From an uncultured Clostridia bacterium (lineage in GTDB: Bacteria; Bacillota; Clostridia; Christensenellales; UBA1242), in contig CAKVGK010000001.1 of NCBI GenBank assembly GCA_934747385.1, forward strand, positions 62,001-126,000: DNA of 64,000 nt, in the 5' to 3' direction. Shown here piece by piece: positions 35,296-43,916 of this stretch (positions within the stretch are counted from its first letter, which is position 1; every line of letters begins with the position of its first letter). The notes beneath the pieces were generated by a model, which was not told the DNA's origin, searched no databases, and saw only the letters and a program-made list of their open reading frames with translations. A program made the translations under genes and the position numbers.

Positions 35296-35324
35296 TTTAT
35301 AACATTAGTTACCCAAGTTGTCAA
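35296..35324 (-). promoter_or_regulatory. Leaderless-type promoter of the 34606-35289 gene
   Basis: TTGACA, 17 bp, TATAAA, then 6 nt to the ATG at 35,289; no Shine-Dalgarno. Confidence 0.85.
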
Positions 35325-35348
35325 TAGCAAATTTAAAATTTTAACCCA

Positions 35349-35696
35349 CTAATTCTCAGTCAACCACACATTCGCAATTGAAAACTGTTTGCAATGTGAA
35401 ATGCTAACTTCAACATTTTTCACAAACAATTTTTTCATAATCGCCTTAATGTAAGGCGTTTGGTTAACATATGGTTTGCCTGTTTCACTATGCAGCACTT
35501 CAATTTGCAAATAATCCACGCTAAAATCTGCAGCCTTAACAAACGCTTCTTTAACACAGAAAAATCCAGTTAAATGCTCTTGCCAATTTTCAAATTCTTT
35601 GGCATATTCCATTTCTTTTTTTGTAAAAATCCTTTTCAAACCTTCTTCGGTCATATGTTCAAATCTTGTAACAGATTCTAAATCAACACCAATCAT
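35349..35696 (-). CDS. acpS: Holo-acyl-carrier-protein synthase
   Basis: 115 residues, the normal AcpS length. It transfers 4'-phosphopantetheine from CoA to ACP. Mg-binding Asp in MIGVDLESVTRFE (about 1-13), the second metal ligand and catalytic region in GFFCVKEAFVKA (about 44-55), and the C-terminal VSISHCK strand are all present. The ribosome site AAAAGGAA precedes the ATG. It follows recX after a short gap and may share its transcript. Confidence 0.93.
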   Translation of the reverse strand: MIGVDLESVTRFEHMTEEGLKRIFTKKEMEYAKEFENWQEHLTGFFCVKEAFVKAADFSVDYLQIEVLHSETGKPYVNQTPYIKAIMKKLFVKNVEVSISHCKQFSIANVWLTEN

Positions 35697-35729
35697 ATTT
35701 TTTTCCTTTTAGCATTTTTCAACAAAAGG

Positions 35730-36347
35730 TTAATCAAAACAATTAAATTCTATTGCAAAGTTTAAGTTGTTCAACACCTTTGAAATTGTGTTCCAATTGT
35801 ATCCCCTACTAACCAAAAACCTTATCAATTTTTCCTTTGTTTTTTGGTCGGCTGGCTTGTTTTTCATAAACTTTAAAGCACTTCTTTCACAGCCGTCAAA
35901 ATCGTCAAAATCTGTTAACAGTTCTTCCACAGCCTGTTTTGACACGCCAAATCCAAACAATTTTTGTTTCAATTTATTGGCACTAAAATTTGGATTGGAT
36001 TTTATGTAACTTTTGGCAAAATTTTGGTCATCAATCAACTGATATTCTTTCAATTTTTTAACCACAGCGTTTATTGTGTTGGTTTTAAATTCCTTTTTAT
36101 ATAAATAATCTTTAAGTTGTTTTTCAGTTTTCATGCTTGAAGCAAGAAATTTTGCAGCCAAGTTAAATGCAATAATTTGGCCACTTTCTTCAAGTGCGTC
36201 AAAAAACACATTGTCTTCAATTGCTCCTTTCTTTAAGCCGTATTTGACAATACAATCACTATGCACCATGTGTTCGCCAAGGGTGGATTCAATAGTAAAA
36301 ATATTTGTATTTTTACTTGATTTAACTTTAATTGAATAAATTACCAT
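35730..36347 (-). CDS. recX: RecX-family regulator of RecA
   Basis: 205 residues: an N-terminal extension, then three-helix repeats typical of RecX. Visible marks are KTEKQLKDYLYKKEF, KEYQLIDDQNFAKSY and KLKQKLFGFGVSKQAVEELL, and a final LIRFLVSRGYNWNTISKVL. RecX binds RecA filaments and limits recombination. Expressed from a promoter giving a leaderless mRNA; acpS lies downstream. Confidence 0.9.
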   Translation of the reverse strand: MVIYSIKVKSSKNTNIFTIESTLGEHMVHSDCIVKYGLKKGAIEDNVFFDALEESGQIIAFNLAAKFLASSMKTEKQLKDYLYKKEFKTNTINAVVKKLKEYQLIDDQNFAKSYIKSNPNFSANKLKQKLFGFGVSKQAVEELLTDFDDFDGCERSALKFMKNKPADQKTKEKLIRFLVSRGYNWNTISKVLNNLNFAIEFNCFD

Positions 36348-36353
36348 ATGAAC

Positions 36354-36382
36354 ATATTAACATATTTTTAAAAATTTGTTAA
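36354..36382 (-). promoter_or_regulatory. Leaderless-type promoter of recX
   Basis: TTAACA, 17 bp, TAATAT, then 6 nt to the ATG at 36,347; no Shine-Dalgarno. Confidence 0.8.
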
Positions 36383-36445
36383 CCATTAATCCGCTTTAAT
36401 CTCATTATCCATATAAGAAAATTTTAACTTGATGCTTCAATTTCT

Positions 36446-36484
36446 AAAAAAATAAATAAGGATGATCTAAGTTAGACCATCCTT
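36446..36484 (-). terminator. Terminator of the lipoprotein gene
   Basis: Minus-strand stem AAGGATGGTCTAA / TTAGATCATCCTT (13 bp with one G-U), then a T-rich run. Confidence 0.85.
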
Positions 36485-36509
36485 AAACAAAATTTCACAC
36501 AAATTAGTC

Positions 36510-38255
36510 CTACACTAATGAAACTGTTGTTGTAAGGTTACCTGCTTCGCTTCTCGCAATAACATATACATAAACCTCAACATTTGCATCAATGTCCACA
36601 TTTCCGTCTGCGTCTAAAGCGTAACCAGTGTATGTTTGTGTTTCACTATTGTAAGCGTATACTATTGTATTGATTTCAAAAGAATCATTGCAAGCAAAGT
36701 CAAAATGATATTTACCAGCAGTTGTGGTTGTTAATTTGTAAATAGTATAAGCACCACTAAATTTAAAATTTTTCTCTGTTGCATTACCTAATGTAATTGT
36801 CTCTTGTTCCTGCTTTGGCAATGCTGTGTATTCAGCACGGCAAGAAAGTGTGATTTCAGAATCAGTTAAAAGCCAATGACCTTCGCTGTCGGTGATTTGC
36901 AAACCTTGGAAAGTTCTTTCGTTTTTAGTTAATGGAAGGATAATGTCGCTCGTCTTGGACATATCCCAATCTAATTTTTTACCATTAAAATCGTAAATAT
37001 AATAATTTCCTTTAAATCCTCTTACACTAAAACCTGCAATTGCTGTAGGCTGGAGTGAAGGGCAATGTACACCAATTGTAACAGTGCCAATTTCGTGGGC
37101 TGGGTCGAAAATGAAGTCCCTAAAATCGCCTTGTTTATATTTAAGCGTTAATGTGTTTGACCTATATTCAATATCTGCAACCTCAAACTCTGTCACATTC
37201 GCATCATATCCCACGCCTGTAACTTTTGTTACTGGTGCAAAACACCTAAATTGCATTTGGAAGAACTCAACTTCATAGTTGCTACCAATGCCATCATCAA
37301 CAACCACTGTTGCATATTCGCTATTATCATCAACCTTATCTGCCGAGCCAACAATGTTATAAACGTCGCCATCTTTCCAATCTTTTGTTTTGTTGATTTT
37401 GATTGTTATTTTTTCGTCGTTAATATAGGTTTCTTCTTCAAAAGTTGTTGCCCACACGCCATTGGCTCTATACAACTCTGGTATGTGGTTTTGAACTATA
37501 ATTGGATATGGTTGAATTGTCAATTTTGTTTGAGTGTTTTCAAATTCATAGTTCCTGTCGGCTCCGCCAAAAAATTCAACCGAAAGGATATTTCTTTCAC
37601 CAAAATCTTTTGAGTCGACGGTATAAATTAAGCCAGAATTTGAGCCGCCGTCCCCACATTCAAACATTTCAGGCACTGACGCAGGCAAAACCTTGATTGC
37701 CGTTGTGCCTTGATATAACCTCTCAACAGGGGATTCATTTAAACTTGTGATTTTCTTTTTATTGATTTTAAAATCCATCGTGCCAAGAGTAGACTTGTAA
37801 ATCGCATTGCCAGCAAATGAAACACGGGCAGTGTATTCACCAGCAAAACATGGTTCATATTTTGTGTATGTACTATCAGCCGCACCTTTAACTTTATATT
37901 CAACATCAACATCGGTTGCCACATTGAAATCAACGCCTTTTTTGATGCCTTGAAGTTTGCCATTGAATGTAGTTTCTCGGTTATTTGTTAAAAATTCAAC
38001 TGGATTTTCAGCCGCAACACGAATATAACCGCAAACATCGCAATAACTATCATTGTCATCGTCATAAACGTGTCTACCTTCGTCCACTTTTACTTCACAA
38101 TTTTCACCAGCTTCACAAGCGTGCCAGTGTTCGGTTGCATTATATGTCCATAATTGACCAATGTGGTGTTCATGCTCCCCACAGCCTGTAAATAACATGG
38201 TTGCTGGAACGGCAATAGCGCAAACAGCCAGCGCAATAAAAGGTTTTTTGTTCAT
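36510..38255 (-). CDS. Surface lipoprotein with Cys/His-rich N-terminal motif
   Basis: 581 residues. The signal peptide ends in the lipobox LFTGC (Cys at 25), so Lgt would lipidate it. The mature N-terminus has GEHEHHIGQLWTYNATEHWH and a pair of Cys motifs (CEAGENC, CDVCG), a module common at the start of Clostridial surface proteins (HxW..ATEHWH..C). The rest is beta-rich, Ig-like or Big-like modules (about 85-165 and 170-250 with LTIQPYPI). The C-terminal beta domain ends in VEVYVYVIARSE. The ribosome site AAGGAG lies behind a TTGACA promoter-like region near 38,310. Adhesion or binding role is inferred. Confidence 0.75.
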   Translation of the reverse strand: MNKKPFIALAVCAIAVPATMLFTGCGEHEHHIGQLWTYNATEHWHACEAGENCEVKVDEGRHVYDDDNDSYCDVCGYIRVAAENPVEFLTNNRETTFNGKLQGIKKGVDFNVATDVDVEYKVKGAADSTYTKYEPCFAGEYTARVSFAGNAIYKSTLGTMDFKINKKKITSLNESPVERLYQGTTAIKVLPASVPEMFECGDGGSNSGLIYTVDSKDFGERNILSVEFFGGADRNYEFENTQTKLTIQPYPIIVQNHIPELYRANGVWATTFEEETYINDEKITIKINKTKDWKDGDVYNIVGSADKVDDNSEYATVVVDDGIGSNYEVEFFQMQFRCFAPVTKVTGVGYDANVTEFEVADIEYRSNTLTLKYKQGDFRDFIFDPAHEIGTVTIGVHCPSLQPTAIAGFSVRGFKGNYYIYDFNGKKLDWDMSKTSDIILPLTKNERTFQGLQITDSEGHWLLTDSEITLSCRAEYTALPKQEQETITLGNATEKNFKFSGAYTIYKLTTTTAGKYHFDFACNDSFEINTIVYAYNSETQTYTGYALDADGNVDIDANVEVYVYVIARSEAGNLTTTVSLV

Positions 38256-38387
38256 ATTTTACTCCTTCCTCATGTTTATTAACATGTTTATTATATGATA
38301 ACATATTATACATGTATACTGTCAAGCAAATTTATTTTATTTTCGTTAGAATAAACAAAACAAGGAATCAAAAAAATGCCATAGAAA

Positions 38388-38460
38388 TAAAAAAACTTAA
38401 CACCCTCAAACAATAGTTAATATACATTAGAATATTAACAATTTAAAAAGTGTTAAGTTT
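38388..38460 (-). terminator. Long two-tier hairpin terminator
   Basis: Outer stem AAACTTAACAC / GTGTTAAGTTT (38,393-38,403 with 38,450-38,460) and inner stem GTTAATAT / ATATTAAC. On the minus strand it is followed by a T-run. It ends the WG-repeat gene. The shape resembles the element at 8,967-9,027. Confidence 0.6.
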
Positions 38461-38466
38461 TGCTTT

Positions 38467-38997
38467 TTATAAATCGAACATTGAAGGTTGATAATAGGTT
38501 TCCTGTTGAGGTTCTTGAGCGGGTTTTTCTGCTTTTAACTGTTTTTCTTGCTGCTTATTTTCGTTCCTATGATTGTAATCATAATCATCATAGGGTTTTT
38601 CAATTGAAGTCAATTCAATTGAACCATAAGCTGTTTCACGAATGTGAGTGTATTCATCTTCATCAAAATTGGCAATGTTAACACATTTGCCATCAAAATC
38701 GCTCACTTCGTCCGCATAACCAATTTTTAAAATCAAAACACCTTTTTTGTTAAAGAAATAGTGTGAGTAAGCCTTTTCCAATTGAACCAAACCATGGCTA
38801 AACACTGAACATTCATCAAATTCAGCAGGAACAATAAATCTGCCAACCTCATCAATAACGCCATATTTGTCGTTAATTTTAACCGAGAACCTGTTTTCGC
38901 CTAAATCAACAATCCTGTCCACATTATTTGCTGAAAAAACAATTTCATTTTTATCGTTCACCAAAACTTGTTTATTGCCAATGGTTTCAATTTTCAT
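38467..38997 (-). CDS. WG-repeat-like protein
   Basis: 176 residues. Two or three WG/KWG-type beta repeats occupy the first about 115 residues (NDKYGVIDEVGRFIVPAEFDECSVFSHGLVQL is the clearest; residues about 41-72, split here as NDKYGVIDEVGRFIVP and AEFDECSVFSHGL). A Gln/Glu/Lys-rich disordered tail follows, ending QPSMFDL. No signal peptide. WG repeats are generic interaction modules, so a specific role cannot be given. Promoter TTGACA, 17 bp, TAGCAT and ribosome site GGGGTGG are clear. Confidence 0.65.
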   Translation of the reverse strand: MKIETIGNKQVLVNDKNEIVFSANNVDRIVDLGENRFSVKINDKYGVIDEVGRFIVPAEFDECSVFSHGLVQLEKAYSHYFFNKKGVLILKIGYADEVSDFDGKCVNIANFDEDEYTHIRETAYGSIELTSIEKPYDDYDYNHRNENKQQEKQLKAEKPAQEPQQETYYQPSMFDL

Positions 38998-39164
38998 TTT
39001 CCACCCCTTGTTTTTGTTGTTTTTATGCTAACATATTTACAAACAATTGTCAACCCCAAGTTTTAATATTGTCCAAACACAACAAAAAATGAAAAAATTC
39101 AACTTTTAAATCAGTTTGCTTTTAAAATGTTGTTTAAAGTGTTATTATTTTATTGGAGGAACAA

Positions 39165-40421
39165 ATGAAAATTAAAAAAATAACAGCATATGAAGTGATA
39201 GACAGCCGCGGAAACCCAACCGTCGAATGTGAAGTTGAACTTGAAAATGGCATTAAAGCAACCGCAATTGTGCCAAGTGGTGCTTCAACTGGTGAGCGCG
39301 AAGCCCTTGAATTGCGTGACGGCGGCAAGCGTTTTCATGGCAAAGGCGTTACAAAAGCTGTGAATAATGTCAATAAAATAATTGCAAAGCATATTGTTGG
39401 TCAAAATGTTGAAGCTCAGCAAAAAATTGACCAAATTATGCTTGACTTGGACGGAACAGAATTTAAAACCAAACTTGGAGCAAATGCTATGCTGTCGGTC
39501 AGCCTTGCATGCGCCAAAGCGGCAGCTCTGAACAAGCATAAACCATTATATAAATATCTTGGCAATGGCACTAAATTACCAATTCCTATGATGAATGTCA
39601 TAAATGGCGGGGCTCATGCGGATAGTAATGTGGACTTTCAAGAATTTATGATTATGCCAGTGGGGGCAAAAACTTTTGCTGAGGCCATGCAAATGGCAAG
39701 CGAAACATTTTTTGAACTTAAAAAGGTGTTAAAAAGCATGAAATACCCAACCGCAGTTGGCGACGAAGGCGGATTTGCACCAAACTTTAAAAATAACGAG
39801 CAGCCACTTGAAGCCATTGTTGAAGCAATAAACAATGCGGGTTACAAACCAAAAACTGACATAGCAATTGCCATGGACGTTGCTGCAAGCGAATTTTACA
39901 ACAACGAAACAAAATTATACGAACTCAACAAAAGCAAAGCCGGCAAAAAAACCAGCAGTGAAATGATTGAATGGTATGCAGACTTAATTAAACGCTACCC
40001 TATTGTTTCAATCGAAGACCCATTAAGTGAAAACGACTGGGACGGCTGGGCAAAAATCACAAAAAAACTTGGCAAGAAAATTCAATTGGTTGGTGACGAC
40101 GTGTTTGTAACCAACCCAAAAATCTTGGCTGAGGGCATTAAAAAAGGCATTGCCAATGCAATTTTGATTAAACTCAATCAGATTGGAACACTCAGTGAAA
40201 CGCTTGAAACCATTCGTCTTGCGAAAGAAAATGGCTACAACACAATCATCTCTCATCGCAGCGGCGAAACTGAGGACACATTTATTGCCGATTTGGCTGT
40301 TGCGGTTGACGCAGGTCAAATTAAGGCAGGTTCAATTTGCAGAACTGACAGGGTTTCCAAATACAATCAACTGTTAAGAATTGAACGCCAACTTGGCAAA
40401 AAAGGAGTTTACAGCAAATGA
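39165..40421 (+). CDS. eno: Enolase
   Basis: 418 residues. It interconverts 2-phosphoglycerate and phosphoenolpyruvate in glycolysis. Start MKIKKITAYEVIDSRGNPTVE behind TTGGAGGAAC (ATG 39,165; the earlier ATG at 39,153 overlaps the ribosome site). Family marks: GASTGEREALELRDG, MNVINGGAHADSNVDFQEFMI, VGDEGGFAPN, the Mg ligands in SIEDPLSENDWDGW and VGDDVFVTNP, and catalytic SHRSGETEDTFIADLAVA. It overlaps cmk by ATGA, an uncommon gene partner. Confidence 0.97.
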   Translation: MKIKKITAYEVIDSRGNPTVECEVELENGIKATAIVPSGASTGEREALELRDGGKRFHGKGVTKAVNNVNKIIAKHIVGQNVEAQQKIDQIMLDLDGTEFKTKLGANAMLSVSLACAKAAALNKHKPLYKYLGNGTKLPIPMMNVINGGAHADSNVDFQEFMIMPVGAKTFAEAMQMASETFFELKKVLKSMKYPTAVGDEGGFAPNFKNNEQPLEAIVEAINNAGYKPKTDIAIAMDVAASEFYNNETKLYELNKSKAGKKTSSEMIEWYADLIKRYPIVSIEDPLSENDWDGWAKITKKLGKKIQLVGDDVFVTNPKILAEGIKKGIANAILIKLNQIGTLSETLETIRLAKENGYNTIISHRSGETEDTFIADLAVAVDAGQIKAGSICRTDRVSKYNQLLRIERQLGKKGVYSK

Positions 40422-41068
40422 TTATTTCAATTGACGGACCAGCCGGAAGCGGAAAATCCACAGTAGCAGAAATCCTTGCAAAAAAGTTGGGTTTTTCTCA
40501 CTTTAATTCTGGTTCGCTTTATCGCGCAGTCACCGCTTATGTTATTAAAAACAATTTGGACGTGGACGTTTCGTTTGAAGAAATTGCAAAATTGCCACTT
40601 AAAGTTGAATTTATTAATGGCGAACAACATGTTTTTGTTGACGGAACAGATTTCACCAATCATTTGCGTGACAACATTGTCAGCCAAAAATCTTCTTATG
40701 TCAGCAAATTTAAACCGATTAGGAATATGGTGGACAATTGCCAGCACCATTTTGCAGCAAACAACAATGTTGTTATTGAAGGCAGAGATATTGGAAGTTT
40801 TGTTTTTCCAAACGCAGAACATAAATTTTATTTAGATTGCAGTGTAGACGTGCGTGCTGAAAGAAGATTTAAAGAAGAGCAGGCAAAAGGCAGCAACGTA
40901 AGCCTAGAAGAAATTAAGCTGCAAATAATAGCACGTGACAAGTTTGACAAAGAAAAGCCAACTGCCCCACTAGTTGTTCCAAAGAATGCTGTTGTTATTG
41001 ACTCCACAAATTTAACAGCTGAGCAAGTTGCTGAAATAATGTTTAAGAAGATAAAACAAACTGTATAA
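40418..41068 (+). CDS. cmk: Cytidylate kinase
   Basis: 216 residues. P-loop GPAGSGKST (7-15), the CMP-binding region FNSGSLYRAVT, IEGRDIGSFVFP near 121 and the lid region AERRFKEEQAKG. It phosphorylates CMP and dCMP. The ATG overlaps the enolase TGA by 4 nt, and no separate promoter is needed. An intrinsic terminator follows at 41,089. Confidence 0.95.
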   Translation: MIISIDGPAGSGKSTVAEILAKKLGFSHFNSGSLYRAVTAYVIKNNLDVDVSFEEIAKLPLKVEFINGEQHVFVDGTDFTNHLRDNIVSQKSSYVSKFKPIRNMVDNCQHHFAANNNVVIEGRDIGSFVFPNAEHKFYLDCSVDVRAERRFKEEQAKGSNVSLEEIKLQIIARDKFDKEKPTAPLVVPKNAVVIDSTNLTAEQVAEIMFKKIKQTV

Positions 41069-41088
41069 ATCCAACAACGAAATGAGGT

Positions 41089-41111
41089 GGGCAAATATGC
41101 TTGCCTTTTTT
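41089..41111 (+). terminator. Terminator of eno-cmk
   Basis: GGCAA-ATATGC-TTGCC and six T residues. The rest of the 41,112-41,387 gap carries two promoters and no gene. Confidence 0.8.
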
Positions 41112-41190
41112 CTTTTTTCCTCTCACAAATATTTTGCTTAATTCATAAAACTATAAGTTATAAATAATTCAAATATATTCATATATGGTA

Positions 41191-41219
41191 TTGACAAGTT
41201 CAACTTTTGGTGATATTAT
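41191..41219 (+). promoter_or_regulatory. Distal promoter before the 41388 gene
   Basis: TTGACA, 17 bp, TATTAT. It would give a leader of about 160 nt containing a GCAC/GTGC hairpin. Confidence 0.65.
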
Positions 41220-41332
41220 AACCGCCGTTTAAAGATTTGAAAAAATTCAATTTTTATTCAAAAAGCACCAAAAAGTGCACAAAATTATGCAAATTTCATA
41301 GCCAAGCATTAACAATTTTTAAAAATTGGGTA

Positions 41333-41361
41333 TTGACAAACTGCATAACCTGCCTTATAAT
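41333..41361 (+). promoter_or_regulatory. Proximal promoter of the 41388 gene
   Basis: TTGACA, 17 bp, TATAAT; consensus hexamers, about 20-nt leader with the ribosome site AAAGGGGGA. Confidence 0.9.
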
Positions 41362-41387
41362 TTAGGCGTAATGTTAAAGGGGGACCT

Positions 41388-43160
41388 ATGAACAACACAA
41401 TAACAATTAATGAATTTACTGCTATTTGTAATGAATATTTAGACGACAACACTGCTTCTTTTGTTAACTTTTTGCATGCAAGCAATTATTTGGACTCAAA
41501 AAACAATTTTGCAGTTTCTGGATATGAAGTTGAAGACAAAAGACTGATTAAAGCGCTCAATAAAGTTTCATTAAATTTTAAAGATTTTGCAAAAAATAAG
41601 GAAAAATTTGCAAAAATTGTTGATTTTTTTGCAAATAATCAAAATTTAATTGAAAATACAAATAGTTTAACAAAAGAAAAGTTTTTGAAATCAATCACAC
41701 AACAACTTGCTAAAAACGACTTGTATCTCAATCTCTCAGCCAATTCTCAAAAGAAATTGGAACAAAATATCAAAATGTATGACCCTAAAATGGCCGTTCC
41801 AAAATCTCATCCAAAATTAAACTTCCTTCGCAAAAAAGTTTTAAAACCAGCGTTGATTGTTGGTGCAGCATGTGGTGTTGGCGCATCAATCTTGTCTGCA
41901 GTTTCAGTCATCGCGAACTCAAGTTTTCTATCTCCTAGTCTTCTTGTTTCAATCGGTGCTTGGGCTTCAGCTGGCGCGCTTGTTGGTGCAGGTGCAACCG
42001 CAATCACAAGTATTGCAATCAGCAAATTAACTCGCAACTATTACGCAAAAAAATATTGCGAAAAAGCAAACAATATTGAAGCAATGATGAATGCTGGAAT
42101 TGAAACTTTGGAAGACCTTGAAAATTCAAACACAATTTTACCAATTAAAGAATTGATGGACAAATTGGAAAAAACAAATAAGAAAGTTTGTGAAAATAAA
42201 AACGGAAATTGGTTCAAACGTGTGATTGCAAACGGCTTGTATTACAAAAAAGTTCACAGAAATCAACTTTGGGCTTTGGCTTCCTATGTTAAAAACATTA
42301 AAACACAAGCCAAAGACGAACACAATGGTGAAACTTATAATAGGTATAACGCATTGTTAAGTTACATTGATAAAAACTTAAGCAAAGACGCTCGCAGAAA
42401 CTTTATTGATTATTCAACAGACTACAACAAACTTGACAATTGCGACATTTATGCAACAATTGCTTTGGGCAAAGCAAACAAAAACCCAAACAAGGTTGGC
42501 AGCAAACAAAGCAAAAAAGAAGCATTAAGAGAAATTAAAGAAAAATGTTATCAACTTGTTACTAAGTTGTCAGCTGAAAGATATTCCTCTGCAAACGAAA
42601 ATATTTTTAACTTGCATGTTGATGAAGGCATTGTGGGTGAACAAGACAGCGACATTGTTAATGAACAAAAATTTGTTACCCCAATTGAAAACAGATTTAA
42701 CGATATAAAATATATTGAAAATCAAACTGAACACATTAAGCGCGGTGAGGTTATTATTCTTCCTGCAAAACTTAACGAAACTGAAAATGATAAAACTGAA
42801 CCAGCTCAAGAAGAAAAACCTATCACAGAAGCAAAACCTGCAAACGATGAAAAAGGCAAGAAATTGATTTCAAGCATGATCAATAAAAATAAACAAATTA
42901 ATAACACAATTTCAGTTAAAATTAACGACAAGTTAAAAACAAAATACAAAATAACTGCAACATTCCAAGGAAACACCAAAAAACTTGAAGTTAAAAAATC
43001 TGGCAACATTGAAACAGATCAAACTATGATCAATGCAGCAATTAATTCAGTGGTTTCAAATTGCATTTCAGTTTTAAGTGAAAAACCAAATGTTAAAATC
43101 TCTAAAAATGATGAAATTGACCCTAATACCGAACAACTCGCAATGAACTTTGACGACTAA
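41388..43160 (+). CDS. Large protein with a central Gly/Ala membrane hairpin, unknown
   Basis: 590 residues. The N-terminal helical domain (1-140) precedes two adjacent Gly/Ala-rich membrane segments (about 155-215: ALIVGAACGVGASILSAVS and WASAGALVGAGATAITSIAI). A long charged helical part follows (220-390). The C-terminal portion is acidic and linker-like, then a small domain (about 500-575) with KINDKLKTKYKITATFQGN. The architecture could suit a membrane-inserting or bilayer-deforming protein, but no known family is recognised. Two consensus promoters and a very strong ribosome site suggest high expression. Confidence 0.65.
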   Translation: MNNTITINEFTAICNEYLDDNTASFVNFLHASNYLDSKNNFAVSGYEVEDKRLIKALNKVSLNFKDFAKNKEKFAKIVDFFANNQNLIENTNSLTKEKFLKSITQQLAKNDLYLNLSANSQKKLEQNIKMYDPKMAVPKSHPKLNFLRKKVLKPALIVGAACGVGASILSAVSVIANSSFLSPSLLVSIGAWASAGALVGAGATAITSIAISKLTRNYYAKKYCEKANNIEAMMNAGIETLEDLENSNTILPIKELMDKLEKTNKKVCENKNGNWFKRVIANGLYYKKVHRNQLWALASYVKNIKTQAKDEHNGETYNRYNALLSYIDKNLSKDARRNFIDYSTDYNKLDNCDIYATIALGKANKNPNKVGSKQSKKEALREIKEKCYQLVTKLSAERYSSANENIFNLHVDEGIVGEQDSDIVNEQKFVTPIENRFNDIKYIENQTEHIKRGEVIILPAKLNETENDKTEPAQEEKPITEAKPANDEKGKKLISSMINKNKQINNTISVKINDKLKTKYKITATFQGNTKKLEVKKSGNIETDQTMINAAINSVVSNCISVLSEKPNVKISKNDEIDPNTEQLAMNFDD

Positions 43161-43178
43161 AAAATTAATTAAATTATT

Positions 43179-43209
43179 AAAAAATTCCACATTTTTGTGG
43201 AATTTTTTT
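43179..43209. terminator. Bidirectional terminator
   Basis: AAAAAATTCCAC / GTGGAATTTTTTT between the convergent 41,388 gene and rubrerythrin. Confidence 0.85.
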
Positions 43210-43235
43210 GTTTTTTATTAGGTTTTTTAAATTTT

Positions 43236-43775
43236 TTAGTAATTTTGTTTTTCAATTTCAAAATATGCTTGTGGGTGATTACACACTGGGCAAACTTTTG
43301 GTGCAGACTTGCCAACATGTTTATGTCCACAATTGCGGCAAACCCAAACAACAACTTCTTTTTTAACAAAGCATTTTTTCTTCTCAACATTTTCAATCAA
43401 AGCATTGTATCTAGCCTCATGTTCTGCCTCAATTTTTGCAACGCCTTCAAACATTTTTGCAATTTCAACAAACCCTTCTTTTTTTGCTGTTGCGGCAAAA
43501 TTTTTGTACATATCTGTCCATTCAAAATTTTCACCAGCAGCGGCGTCTTTAAGGTTTTGTAATGTTTGAGGCATTGCCCCGCCATGCAGAAGTTTGAACC
43601 ACATTTTTGCGTGTTCCTTTTCATTGTCTGCTGTTTCGTTGAATATTGCAGCAATTTGTTCGTAGCCTTCCTTTTTGGCTTGACTTGCGTAGTATGTATA
43701 TTTATTCCTTGCCTGGCTTTCACCAGCAAAAGCAGTCATCAAATTTTTTTCTGTTTGTGTCCCTTTTAATTCCAT
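43236..43775 (-). CDS. rbr: Rubrerythrin
   Basis: 179 residues. The four-helix di-iron domain has GESQARNKYTYYASQAKKEG, a DNEKEHAKMWF motif, and in the second half FAATAKKEGF and EAEHEARYNAL, supplying the Glu/His ligands. The C-terminal rubredoxin domain has VCRNCGH and CPVCNHP. It reduces hydrogen peroxide in anaerobes, receiving electrons from NADH through rubredoxin-type partners. The ribosome site AGGAGG and promoter TTGCTG, 17 bp, TATAAT (43,800-43,828) lie upstream. Confidence 0.96.
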   Translation of the reverse strand: MELKGTQTEKNLMTAFAGESQARNKYTYYASQAKKEGYEQIAAIFNETADNEKEHAKMWFKLLHGGAMPQTLQNLKDAAAGENFEWTDMYKNFAATAKKEGFVEIAKMFEGVAKIEAEHEARYNALIENVEKKKCFVKKEVVVWVCRNCGHKHVGKSAPKVCPVCNHPQAYFEIEKQNY

Positions 43776-43799
43776 AAAATCCTCCTAATGTATATTTAT

Positions 43800-43828
43800 A
43801 TTATACAAAAATAATTTTTTCACAGCAA
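43800..43828 (-). promoter_or_regulatory. Promoter of rubrerythrin
   Basis: TTGCTG (43,823-43,828), 17 bp, TATAAT (43,800-43,805) on the minus strand. No PerR box is recognised with confidence. Confidence 0.75.
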
Positions 43829-43916
43829 CTATTTTGACGTTTGAAATTTAATTTGTCTTTTAATTTGCAAATTGTATCAAAAATGTGATAAAGTATTAAG
43901 AAATAGGAGAAGAAAT

